In this document: piece by piece, positions 23,950 to 32,268 of the stretch
How positions within the stretch are numbered: position 1 is the first letter of the stretch
Layout: each line of letters opens with the position of its first letter
Assembly: GCA_946186925.1 (NCBI GenBank)
Contig: CAMHPA010000015.1
Span: 1 to 55,931 of the forward strand
Length of the DNA: 55,931 nt
From: an uncultured Bacteroidota bacterium
GTDB lineage: Bacteria; Bacteroidota; Bacteroidia; Bacteroidales; SZUA-534
Direction: 5' to 3'
The notes under the pieces: generated by a model
What the model saw: the letters and a program-made list of their open reading frames with translations, nothing else
What the model was told of the DNA's origin: nothing
Databases searched by the model: none
Program-made: the position numbers and the translations under genes

Positions 23950-26869
23950 ATTCAAACAACTCCATCATTTCCTCAACCGTGATGTCCTTAAACGGATTGC
24001 TGTTGGCGAAAATGCCGGCCAAATGGCTCTTTTTGTTTTGCAGGGCGATGATTTTCTCCTCAAGTGTGCCAGCCGTAACAAACTTATAAACAAACACATT
24101 CTTCGTCTGCCCGATGCGGTGGGCACGGTCCACGGCTTGGTTTTCGGCCGAAGGGTTCCACCACGGGTCGAGGATGAAAACATAATCGGCCGAGGTGAGG
24201 TTGATGCCCACGCCACCAGCCTTGAGCGAAATCAAAAATACCTGAACACGCTCATCGGTTTGAAAACGACGGATAACTGCCTCACGGTCAGCTGTTTCGC
24301 CCGTCAGCATAACGTACGGGATTTTTTTCTCGCGCAGATACTCCTCGTAGATATTCAAGTATTTGACAAACGAGCTGAACATCAGCACCTTGTGATTCTC
24401 TGACAGCACGGTTTCAAGCACGCGCGTAACCTCGTCGAACTTGGCCGACGGCTCGCTGAATCCGGCCAACTGCGGATGGCAGGCAATCTGGCGAAGCCTC
24501 ATCAGTGATTGCAGTACCAAAGTCGATGTTTTAGCCACGCCCTCGCTGTTTATCTTGGTAATTAGTGCGTTACGCATCGCCGATTTCTCGCGCTCATAAA
24601 GCGACTGCTGCTCATTGTCCATTGTGCAAGGACGAATCTGCTCGGTTTTGGGCGGCAGGTCGCTGGCCACCTCGCTCTTGGTGCGCCGCAGAATGAACGG
24701 CTCCACCAATGCCCGAAGCTGCGCCGCCCGCTGACATTCCGGGTCATTCTCAATTCGCGTAACGTATTCGGTTTTAAACCGTTGAAAACTTCCGAGCAAG
24801 CCCGGATTGATAAAATTCATCTGCGACCAAAGGTCGGTCAGGCTGTTCTCGACAGGTGTGCCGGTGAGCACCAGCCTATGCCGCGCCTTAAGACTTGTAA
24901 CAGCCGCGTAACTCTTTGACGAGCTGTTCTTTATGGCCTGACTTTCGTCGAGGATGATGTAGTGGAATTTGTAAGCCGAGAGCAGCTCGTTATCATTGCG
25001 GACAAGGCCGTAGGTGGTTACAACCACATCGTAGTAGTCGAAGGTGGCGATGGTGCGCGTACGATTGTTGCCAATGTGTGCTAGCACCTTGAGCGACGGA
25101 GCAAAGCGCGCGGCCTCGCTAGTCCAGTTGTGAACCAGCGACAACGGCACCACAATCAGGCTCGTCGGGCGCTTTGTGACTGACCGCGTTTGCGGCTGGT
25201 CGAAAAGCGAAAGTTGCGCAAACTGTTCTGTCACTGGCTGTTGAGTCTCAACCGTTTCTGTCGATACATCGAGCAGAAGAGCCAGCGCCTGAATGGTTTT
25301 GCCAAGGCCCATATCATCGGCTAGACAACCACCGAAATTGTTGTTTTTAAGCAATTTAAGCCAATAATAACCCGTCTGCTGGTATGAGCGCATTGTGGCG
25401 TTCAAGCCGGTTGGCAACGTGGCTTTGGGCAGATTGCCGGGCTCAAACAAATGGCGCATAGTCTCAATATCAGGAGTCGAAAAGCCGGCCTCGTGCAGCA
25501 AACCGAACATCTGCCGCCCCACCACCAGACCGTCGTCAACAATCCGGGCGGAATTGAACAGCTCGGAATAGCGCGTGAACCACTCATCGGGCAGCACGGC
25601 GATTGTGCCATCGGGCAGTTCAAACTCACGAATGTTGCGGGTGATGTTGCGGTACAGTTTCACAAACGGAATTGTGAAATTGCCAATAACAACCTGCCCG
25701 CGCAAGTCGAACCAGTCATTATCTTGTTTCACAGACACTTGCAAATCGATGTTGCCCAAATAGTATTTTCTCTCGCCACAATCCTGACGCACCGAAATGC
25801 CAGCCTCGCGCAAGCTGTCAGACAGATGGTTGAGTTTCGACACAACGTGCCAAAACGCCTCTTCGGCCGCGACCGCACCAGCACCCTCGGGGTAAAAATG
25901 CACGCCGTCAGACGTTTGCAGCTGCATATTTTTCAGGCTGTCAACAATTTCCGATTCGGTTTCAATCCGACGAATGGCTTTCACAAACCGCACGTCGTCG
26001 CCGGTGTGCTGCATATCAACAAACGCGCGTTCGGCGTTGTTGGGCAGAATCATCCGCTGCCCGTATTTGAACTTCAGAAGCAGCACCGGCTGCCCGCGCA
26101 AATCGCTTTCAAGGCAAAGCACAGGCTCGGGGTCACTCTTGACAATCTCAATATCGAATCCGGTGGCTCTGACCTTGAATTTTTTCACCACATTGGTTAC
26201 AAACTTCTCAAAATAAGCCATTTCCGTCTCCTTGCGGATGTGAATGTAGTCGTTGGTCAGAAAAGGCTCCAACTTCTTGCTATCGATGTCGTGAAGCTGA
26301 TATAACACTTTGTTAATCACCACACTGCACGGTTTCTCGCTAGTGATGACGATGGCCGTTTTGCCCTTGAGCTTGTCGTAATGGTCGCCGTGGTCGATGG
26401 CGATGCGGTAGCGGATACCGTTCTCGTTGCGGTCGAACAGGAAGAGCGCCCGCGACTTCTGCTCGGCCACAACAACCTCGTCCGACGGGTATATCTGGCT
26501 CAGTTTCGGCATTTTATAAAAGAAACGCACCTTGTTGGCGATGGCCAGCTGCAGCATCTTTTTCAGTCGGACGTCGATGTGCGGCCGAATACGTTTTTCG
26601 ATGAATTCAGCATCAACGTGGCGCAGAAAATCGGCTGGCGGCTCCTTCGAGAACAGCCGCGCAATGTAGATGTCGTCGATTGTTCCGTAGAGTTTTACAA
26701 TCTCGTCAAAATCAGCACAATAGCCCGCCACATCCTTTATGCTTATGGGCGACGCCTTGTCGATGGCCGAGTAGAGCGAGTTACCTCCCGACGGTGTTAT
26801 GATATTAGGAATCAGTATATTACCAAACTTTCGATGCTTGGTGATTACGATTATCAGCTCCTTCTGCAT
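23948..26869 (-). CDS. SNF2-family DEAD/DEAH box helicase
   Basis: A 973-residue cytosolic ATPase. The N-terminal half (to about residue 490) is not recognisable. The SNF2 motor follows: Walker A DDMGLGKT (about 517), DESQ (about 638), the TGTPVENS motif III, and in the second RecA lobe SLKAGGVGINL and VDRAHRIGQ (about 916). These proteins remodel protein-nucleic acid complexes, and bacterial members such as RapA act on RNA polymerase; whether this one does is unknown. Its start codon overlaps the stop of the SUI1-like gene upstream in a TGATG arrangement, so translation is probably coupled. Confidence 0.92.
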   Translation of the reverse strand: MQKELIIVITKHRKFGNILIPNIITPSGGNSLYSAIDKASPISIKDVAGYCADFDEIVKLYGTIDDIYIARLFSKEPPADFLRHVDAEFIEKRIRPHIDVRLKKMLQLAIANKVRFFYKMPKLSQIYPSDEVVVAEQKSRALFLFDRNENGIRYRIAIDHGDHYDKLKGKTAIVITSEKPCSVVINKVLYQLHDIDSKKLEPFLTNDYIHIRKETEMAYFEKFVTNVVKKFKVRATGFDIEIVKSDPEPVLCLESDLRGQPVLLLKFKYGQRMILPNNAERAFVDMQHTGDDVRFVKAIRRIETESEIVDSLKNMQLQTSDGVHFYPEGAGAVAAEEAFWHVVSKLNHLSDSLREAGISVRQDCGERKYYLGNIDLQVSVKQDNDWFDLRGQVVIGNFTIPFVKLYRNITRNIREFELPDGTIAVLPDEWFTRYSELFNSARIVDDGLVVGRQMFGLLHEAGFSTPDIETMRHLFEPGNLPKATLPTGLNATMRSYQQTGYYWLKLLKNNNFGGCLADDMGLGKTIQALALLLDVSTETVETQQPVTEQFAQLSLFDQPQTRSVTKRPTSLIVVPLSLVHNWTSEAARFAPSLKVLAHIGNNRTRTIATFDYYDVVVTTYGLVRNDNELLSAYKFHYIILDESQAIKNSSSKSYAAVTSLKARHRLVLTGTPVENSLTDLWSQMNFINPGLLGSFQRFKTEYVTRIENDPECQRAAQLRALVEPFILRRTKSEVASDLPPKTEQIRPCTMDNEQQSLYEREKSAMRNALITKINSEGVAKTSTLVLQSLMRLRQIACHPQLAGFSEPSAKFDEVTRVLETVLSENHKVLMFSSFVKYLNIYEEYLREKKIPYVMLTGETADREAVIRRFQTDERVQVFLISLKAGGVGINLTSADYVFILDPWWNPSAENQAVDRAHRIGQTKNVFVYKFVTAGTLEEKIIALQNKKSHLAGIFANSNPFKDITVEEMMELFE

Positions 26870-27234
26870 CAGTTGCCCCCCGCCATTTTTGCCTTATAGC
26901 CGGCTTGCAGCAAGAGGTCGTACACTTTTTGCTTGAACTCGCCCTGAATCAGAATCTCGCCGTCTTTGGCCGAACCGCCCACGCCGCATTTGCTTTTCAG
27001 CATCTTGGCCAGCTCTTTCAGGTCGTCGTCGGTGCCCACAAAGCCCTGCACCAGCGTCACCGACTTGCCGGCGCGCTGCTTGCGGTCGATGCTCACTTTC
27101 AGGTTCTGCCGGCTTGGCTCAAGAGTTTCGGCCTCCTCACTCTCGTCGGTTTCGTATTTGAAGTCAGGATTCGTTGAATAGACCACGTTCAGGCGGTCTT
27201 TCCAGTCGTTGTTGCGGTTGCTATTCTTTCCCAT
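26869..27234 (-). CDS. SUI1/eIF1-like translation initiation factor (YciH type)
   Basis: A 121-residue protein with a charged N-terminal extension and a SUI1 domain from about residue 45: QRAGKSVTLVQGF, LKELAKMLKSKCGVGGSAKDGEILIQG and QKVYDLLLQAGYKAK. The bacterial YciH proteins resemble eIF1 and are thought to affect start-codon selection, but are not essential. It is the first gene of an operon with the SNF2 helicase, sharing one base. A strong promoter lies 40 bases upstream. Confidence 0.92.
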   Translation of the reverse strand: MGKNSNRNNDWKDRLNVVYSTNPDFKYETDESEEAETLEPSRQNLKVSIDRKQRAGKSVTLVQGFVGTDDDLKELAKMLKSKCGVGGSAKDGEILIQGEFKQKVYDLLLQAGYKAKMAGGN

Positions 27235-27274
27235 TTCTGATTATCAGTTTGTTTTTTTAACGATTGCAAAGCAA

Positions 27275-27307
27275 CGAAGATAGAAAAATAATCGGCCACC
27301 CACCAAA
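27275..27307 (-). promoter_or_regulatory. promoter of the SUI1-helicase operon
   Basis: Minus-strand TATCTTCG (27275-27282, one mismatch to TAnnTTTG) with TTTG (27304-27307) 21 bases upstream. Confidence 0.5.
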
Positions 27308-27404
27308 TAAAAAGCGAACGCCGACAACGCAATCCAACAATTGTCAGAGCGACTGATTTACACAGATTTAAACGTAATTTAAACGGATTGCGCCGGTTGA
27401 TGGC

Positions 27405-27430
27405 ACAAAAAAACGGCGTTGCGCGCCGTT
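27405..27430 (-). terminator. terminator of the fecI-fecR operon
   Basis: Arms AACGGCG (27412-27418) and CGCCGTT (27424-27430) followed on the minus strand by TTTTTTTG. It begins one base after the FecR stop codon, so the sigma/anti-sigma operon is closed. Confidence 0.8.
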
Positions 27431-27431
27431 G

Positions 27432-28379
27432 TTATTTCTTGCTGAAAAGAATTTCGGAATCGGAAATCTTGTAGTCCCAGTTCATTGCGGTTGCAATGAT
27501 TTCGGCAACCTGCTCAGCCGTAGGATTGTCGAAATGACCGGTGTAGGCCACATTGCGGGCATCGGCCGGCAGTGTGATTTTCTTGCCGAGATAGGCGCCC
27601 AGCTGAGCTGAAATCTGCGACAGCGGCTTGCCGTCGAAGCTGAACTGGCCGGTGTGCCAGGCGAGCGTATTGACGTCGAGGCTGTCGGTTGGCACAAGCG
27701 TCTTATTGCGACAGTCGAACGACGCGTGCTGCCCGCGCGTTACGATTGTGTTGACTTTTCGGCTGCCGAACGACACTTTGCCCTCGACAACCGATAAATC
27801 AACATTCTTAGCATCGGCCAAAGCCTTCAAGTTGAACGATGTGCCGAGCACTTTGGTGTAGACGCGCTGCGGTGTCTTAACCACAAACTCGTCGCCGGTG
27901 TGCCGCACGTCGAACATCGCCTCGCCAATGAGAGCGACCGTGCGCGTGCGCTTCGACTCGTTGTACCTGTAGGCAATCTGGCTGTTTCGGTTAAGCCAGA
28001 CGACCGAGCTGTCGGGCAGTGTCACCATCTCCGGCGTATTGCCCGACACGTATTTGAACATATCGGTTTGAGTAGAATTTCGGAATGTGAAAACGCCGAT
28101 GAGCAGGGCCACCGATGCTGCGGCGGCAGCCACCCACGTGAAACGGCGGCGTACAATGCGGTGCTGCGTGAGCTGGCGGAAACGCTCCCACTCGGCATCA
28201 ACATCAACCTGCATCTGGTATTTGACGTTGCCGGCGGCTTCCCAAACACGCATAATCTCAGCATATTCGCCGGCACCCTCGGGTGTCTGCAACCACGCGT
28301 CGAGCTCTTGCTGCTCCCTTGCGGTGAGCGGGCTGCCCGTGAGTTGTTTTGCCAATATTTCTGAAATCGCGTCCTGCAT
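27432..28379 (-). CDS. FecR-type anti-sigma factor with DUF4974
   Basis: The 315-residue inner-membrane protein has a cytosolic helical N-terminus (about 1-80), one transmembrane segment (AAAAASVALLIGVFTF, about 85-100), the FecR domain (about 110-215; LPDSSVVWLNRNSQI, GEAMFDVRH, TKVLGTSFNLKA) and a C-terminal DUF4974/STN-like domain (from about 245; FDGKPLSQISAQLG). FecR proteins hold the cognate ECF sigma factor and receive a signal from a TonB-dependent receptor. The gene lies 17 bases after its sigma factor. No SusC/SusD or receptor gene follows it, because a terminator closes the operon. Confidence 0.93.
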   Translation of the reverse strand: MQDAISEILAKQLTGSPLTAREQQELDAWLQTPEGAGEYAEIMRVWEAAGNVKYQMQVDVDAEWERFRQLTQHRIVRRRFTWVAAAAASVALLIGVFTFRNSTQTDMFKYVSGNTPEMVTLPDSSVVWLNRNSQIAYRYNESKRTRTVALIGEAMFDVRHTGDEFVVKTPQRVYTKVLGTSFNLKALADAKNVDLSVVEGKVSFGSRKVNTIVTRGQHASFDCRNKTLVPTDSLDVNTLAWHTGQFSFDGKPLSQISAQLGAYLGKKITLPADARNVAYTGHFDNPTAEQVAEIIATAMNWDYKISDSEILFSKK

Positions 28380-28396
28380 AGTTTTATCGCATTACT

Positions 28397-28960
28397 CTAT
28401 AAGAACAATTTTGCGAGCGTTAACCCTACCTCGGAAAGTGAAAAAATTGCAAAAATTTTCAGGTATGGCGCCAACGACACTCGTAACTCCTTGAGTGATT
28501 TGCCGATATGTTTCTCAACAGCTTTAATGGAAATATTAAGATTGTCGGCAATTTCCTTGTTGCTCATACCCTGGAACCGGCTCAGCGAGAACACCAGCTG
28601 GCTCTTTTCGGGCAGCTGCTCAACGGCGCGCCTGATGGCTTCCTCAACCTCGCCTTGCAGATAATCGCTGCGGTCGGCCGCCGATGCGTTGTCGAGCTGC
28701 GCCTGCGTGTACTCGTCCTCGAGCTGCACGCGCTTGTGTTTCTGAATGTGATTGATGGCCACATTGACGATGCTTCGGCGCAAGTAGGCCGGCAGATTAT
28801 CGATGGTCTCGACCTCGTCGCGGCGCTCCCACAAATTGACAAACGCCTGCTGCACAATATCGTGCGCCTGGTCGGTGTCTTTCACAACCGAATATGCGAA
28901 ATTGCACAGAGCCGCAAACTGTCCGCGGAATAAAACCTCGAATTGCTGTTCGGTAACCAT
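28397..28960 (-). CDS. ECF-type RNA polymerase sigma factor (FecI-like)
   Basis: I use the ATG at 28960; a TTG directly upstream is in the same frame. The 187-residue protein has sigma region 2 (CNFAYSVVKDTDQAHDIVQQAFVNLW, about 15-42) and region 4 with a helix-turn-helix (FSLSRFQGMSNKEIADNLNISIKAVEKHI, about 125-155). It is the Bacteroidota FecI type that pairs with FecR. A -7-like box is 20 bases upstream. Its target promoters are not visible in this window. Confidence 0.95.
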   Translation of the reverse strand: MVTEQQFEVLFRGQFAALCNFAYSVVKDTDQAHDIVQQAFVNLWERRDEVETIDNLPAYLRRSIVNVAINHIQKHKRVQLEDEYTQAQLDNASAADRSDYLQGEVEEAIRRAVEQLPEKSQLVFSLSRFQGMSNKEIADNLNISIKAVEKHIGKSLKELRVSLAPYLKIFAIFSLSEVGLTLAKLFL

Positions 28961-28980
28961 CAATAGCTTTGTTTCAAATG

Positions 28981-28988
28981 CAAATGTA
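28981..28988 (-). promoter_or_regulatory. -7 element of the fecI-fecR operon
   Basis: Minus-strand TACATTTG matches TAnnTTTG, 20 bases before the sigma factor start. No -33 TTTG at the expected distance. Confidence 0.4.
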
Positions 28989-29134
28989 ACTGAAGTTTCG
29001 TGATTTGACCGTCTGTCGTGCCGCGTTTATTAACCACGAAATGCACGGGAATCGGAAAAAGATGAAAAATCCACATTTACAGTGGTTAATAAAAAAACAG
29101 CGGCGGCTCAGGCAGTCATTCGGTTTTCATCGCC

Positions 29135-29142
29135 TATCTTTG
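29135..29142 (+). promoter_or_regulatory. -7 element of recQ, giving an almost leaderless message
   Basis: TATCTTTG ends 7 bases before the recQ ATG, so the transcript would begin within about 0-3 bases of the start codon. No -33 element is visible. No ribosome-binding site fits in this space. Confidence 0.4.
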
Positions 29143-29149
29143 TCAGTCT

Positions 29150-31060
29150 ATGGAGAACCAATTCCGCGCCATACTGAAAAAATATTGGGGCTATGACTCG
29201 TTCCGCCCGTTGCAAGAGGAGATAATACGCTCGGTTGCAAACGGTTACGACACGCTTGCGCTGATGCCGACCGGTGGCGGAAAATCGATAACCTTTCAGG
29301 TGCCGGCAATGGCCAAACCGGGGCTGTGCCTTGTGGTGACACCGCTCATCGCCCTGATGAAAGACCAGGTTGAGAACCTCCGCACGCGCGGAATAAAAGC
29401 CTACGCCATCTACACCGGAATGACTCAGCACGAGGTTGGGCTGGCGCTCGACAACAGCATCAACGACCCGAACACGAAATTTCTCTACTGCTCGCCCGAA
29501 CGGCTTGGTTCCGAGATGTTTCTGGCGAAAGTCAAACAGATGAACATCAACCTGCTGGCCATCGACGAGTCGCACTGCATATCGCAATGGGGCTACGATT
29601 TCCGTCCGTCGTACCTTGAGATTGCCAAAATCCGCAGCCTGATTCCCGATGTTCCGGTGCTGGCCGTTACGGCAACCGCCACGCCGCAGGTGGTCGATGA
29701 CATTCAGGACAAGCTCGAATTCCGCAAGCGCAACGTTTTCCGCAAGAGTTTCGAGCGCAAAAACCTCATCTACCTTGTACGCGAGGTTGACGACAAGCTG
29801 CGGTATATGCTGCGCATCATCAACCACATTCCGGGAACGGGCATTGTGTATGTGCGCAGCCGGGCAAAAACCAAGGAGATTTCCGATTTTCTGATGCAGA
29901 ACAACATCAGCGCCGACTACTACAACGCCGGGCTCACAACCGAGGAGCGCGACGCCAAGCAGAACGCCTGGAAAAGCGGCGCCACACGCGTGATTGTGGC
30001 CACCAACGCCTTCGGAATGGGCATCGACAAGCCCGATGTACGGTTTGTCATCCACATTGACCTGCCCGACACGCTCGAAGCCTACTTCCAAGAGGCCGGA
30101 CGCGCCGGACGCGACGAGAAACAGGCTTTTGCCGTAATGCTCTACAACAAGTCGGACCAGCGGAAACTTGAGCAGCGCACGGTTCAGACCTTCCCTCCCA
30201 TCGACGAGATAAAACGCGTGTACGACAACCTTGGCAACTACTGCCAGCTGCCCATTGGCGAGGGCCAGGGCCACAGCTTCGATTTCGACACGTTCAAGTT
30301 CACACAGCTCTATCGCTACAGCTCGATAACGGTGCATAACAGCCTGAAAATCTTGCAGCAATGCGGCTACATCGATTACAGCGAGGACGTGAACAACCCG
30401 TCGCGGGTGCTTTTCCTTGTCGAACGCGACGACCTTTACAATTATCAGTCGGCTAACGCACAGGAAGACAGCGTGATAAAGGTAATTCTGCGCACCACGA
30501 GCGGCGTTTTCACCGAGTACCGCCCCATTGACGAGAGTATGATTGCCACCCAGCTGAAATGCTCGCGGCAGACGGTTTACGAGCATCTGCTAAAGCTCGC
30601 AAAAGACAAGATTATCAGTTACATACCGCAGAACTCGCTGCCCCAGGTTTACTACACCGAGGAGCGCCTGCCGGTGAAAGCGCTCTACATCGGCCCCGAC
30701 CACTATTTGGACCGTAAAAAGCTGTATGTGGACAAGATACAGGCGGTGGTGCGCTATGCCTCCGTGTTTGAATGCCGCGTTCAGCAGCTGTTACGCTACT
30801 TCGGAATGACCGATGTGCCAATGTGCGGCACCTGCGATGTCTGCACCAGCCGCCACGAAACCGAAATGACCGAATTTGAGTTTCAGAATATCAAGCAACT
30901 GATATTCAAACAAATATCAGAAAAACCAACAACCATCGGCAACCTGCCCGACACCATTAGCAAAGCTCCCGACAAGGTGAGCCGCGTTTTGCGCTGGATG
31001 CTCGACAACAGAAACCTGAAAGAAGACGACAACGGATTCCTAACCCCTATCGAACAATGA
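29150..31060 (+). CDS. recQ: ATP-dependent DNA helicase RecQ
   Basis: RecQ unwinds branched DNA in 3'-5' direction during recombination and fork repair. The 636-residue protein has the helicase core with Walker A MPTGGGKS (about 39-46), DESHCISQWG (about 138), FRPSY, and VATNAFGMGIDKPDVRFVIH with QEAGRAGRD. The RQC zinc site is the four-cysteine group from about 541 (ECRVQQ ... MCGTCDVC). A winged helix follows. No HRDC domain is visible at the C-terminus; the last 60 residues form a small helical region. The stop overlaps the start of the vanZ-like gene by 4 bases (ATGA). Confidence 0.95.
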   Translation: MENQFRAILKKYWGYDSFRPLQEEIIRSVANGYDTLALMPTGGGKSITFQVPAMAKPGLCLVVTPLIALMKDQVENLRTRGIKAYAIYTGMTQHEVGLALDNSINDPNTKFLYCSPERLGSEMFLAKVKQMNINLLAIDESHCISQWGYDFRPSYLEIAKIRSLIPDVPVLAVTATATPQVVDDIQDKLEFRKRNVFRKSFERKNLIYLVREVDDKLRYMLRIINHIPGTGIVYVRSRAKTKEISDFLMQNNISADYYNAGLTTEERDAKQNAWKSGATRVIVATNAFGMGIDKPDVRFVIHIDLPDTLEAYFQEAGRAGRDEKQAFAVMLYNKSDQRKLEQRTVQTFPPIDEIKRVYDNLGNYCQLPIGEGQGHSFDFDTFKFTQLYRYSSITVHNSLKILQQCGYIDYSEDVNNPSRVLFLVERDDLYNYQSANAQEDSVIKVILRTTSGVFTEYRPIDESMIATQLKCSRQTVYEHLLKLAKDKIISYIPQNSLPQVYYTEERLPVKALYIGPDHYLDRKKLYVDKIQAVVRYASVFECRVQQLLRYFGMTDVPMCGTCDVCTSRHETEMTEFEFQNIKQLIFKQISEKPTTIGNLPDTISKAPDKVSRVLRWMLDNRNLKEDDNGFLTPIEQ

Positions 31061-31476
31061 AACAGAAACTTACACCCCGCGACATACAGACAATTGTGAA
31101 ACTCGGCCTTTGGGTGCTCGTCATCGCCTATCTGTGTTTTTCATCGGGTGAGCGAATCAACGAGTTTAAAATCAACTCATTAATCCCGCTCTGGCTGAAG
31201 CCGTACACCGACAAGATTGTGCATTTCTGCCTGTTTTTCGGGCTGGCGTTCCTCATTAAATCGCTCTACTGGCAGAAAACCGTCGGCCTGAGGCCCTATT
31301 ACATTCTTCTGGTGGCCGGTGTGGGCTACGCCGCACTCACCGAGGTGATTCAGTACTACTTTATTCTTACGCGCAGCGGCGATGTGTTCGATTTCTTCTG
31401 CGACCTCACCGGAATGACCCTCTCGGTTTTTCTGTTCCCCTATTGGCCAAAGGCTGTGCGGTGGCTGCTGGGATGA
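31057..31476 (+). CDS. VanZ-like membrane protein
   Basis: A 139-residue protein with four hydrophobic segments (about 15-32, 52-70, 80-98 and 108-126), the conserved DKIVHFCLFFGLAF motif near 50-63 and the TEVIQYYF and DVFDFFCDLTG blocks near 95-117. These mark the VanZ family, named for a teicoplanin-resistance protein but mostly of unknown function in ordinary genomes. The 4-base overlap with recQ shows co-transcription, but no functional link is known. Confidence 0.88.
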   Translation: MKQKLTPRDIQTIVKLGLWVLVIAYLCFSSGERINEFKINSLIPLWLKPYTDKIVHFCLFFGLAFLIKSLYWQKTVGLRPYYILLVAGVGYAALTEVIQYYFILTRSGDVFDFFCDLTGMTLSVFLFPYWPKAVRWLLG

Positions 31477-31522
31477 TGCTGGACGGGAATGGCAACTTGG
31501 AGTGAAAAACTTCAAGATTCGC

Positions 31523-32104
31523 TCAGCGCAACCTCCATTTCAACCCGAACGTTATTCCGATGGGCAGAATAATACTGTTGCCGAAATCGTATCCATCGGC
31601 TTCAAGTTCGTGCTTGTAGTCAACTATATCGCTATGCGCCAACGATGTTGAAAGACCAAGTGTCATCGAAATTATCGTTCGTGTGTGAATATCGATGCCC
31701 AGCCCCACGTTGGGATGTTTGAACACCTTGCTCTTGCTGCTGTCAAAGCGGCCATCCTCGTCGGTTACGGCAACACTGCCGCTGTAGCCGTAATGGAACG
31801 AGACGTATGGGTCGATGTTTGACGAGGTTATGTAGCGCGCCTTCAAGCCCACCATATACGACGGCCCAGCGAAAAACACGCCGCCGTTGGCAAAAACACC
31901 GATGTTCCTGTGCGGATATAAGGTAAAACCGACGCCTGTGCCGCAATATTCATAGCCGATGCCAATGCCTGCCGAAACCACTTCGCGCTCCACGGCCGTC
32001 GGGGTCTGGTTTTCGGTTGTCTGTGCCGACGATTCGGCTGCAATGCCCACAAAAAGTGTGAGCAACAACGCACGTAGCGTTGTTTTTGAAAGAAGATGTT
32101 TCAT
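31523..32104 (-). CDS. small outer-membrane beta-barrel protein
   Basis: The 193-residue protein has a signal peptide (cleavage probably after AESSAQ) and about eight amphipathic strands with alternating Gly and aromatic residues (VSAGIGIGYEYCG, IGVFANGGVFFAG, GVGLGIDIHTRTI, IILPIGITFGLKW). This suggests a small OmpX-like or porin-like barrel ending in a hydrophobic strand. No family name can be given. It is convergent with the recQ-vanZ operon. Confidence 0.6.
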   Translation of the reverse strand: MKHLLSKTTLRALLLTLFVGIAAESSAQTTENQTPTAVEREVVSAGIGIGYEYCGTGVGFTLYPHRNIGVFANGGVFFAGPSYMVGLKARYITSSNIDPYVSFHYGYSGSVAVTDEDGRFDSSKSKVFKHPNVGLGIDIHTRTIISMTLGLSTSLAHSDIVDYKHELEADGYDFGNSIILPIGITFGLKWRLR

Positions 32105-32178
32105 TGTTAGTTAGTAAAGAGTTTATTATTAGTTGTTTAACTGATGCAAACCACAGCGATGTGCACACAATTTATAAA

Positions 32179-32209
32179 TCCGCAGGAAGCCACTTGGGCA
32201 ACCTGCGGA
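32179..32209. other. hairpin downstream of the BspA gene
   Basis: Arms TCCGCAGG (32179-32186) and CCTGCGGA (32202-32209), 60 bases beyond the stop of the T9SS-type leucine-rich repeat gene. On the minus strand it is followed by TTTATAAATT, only a weak T run, so it may be a terminator or an mRNA 3' stabiliser. Confidence 0.45.
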
Positions 32210-32268
32210 ATAATTGGTTAGTTGTTTGTAGGGGAATGTTTGTTTATGAGAAATTATTAAAGCGTTTT

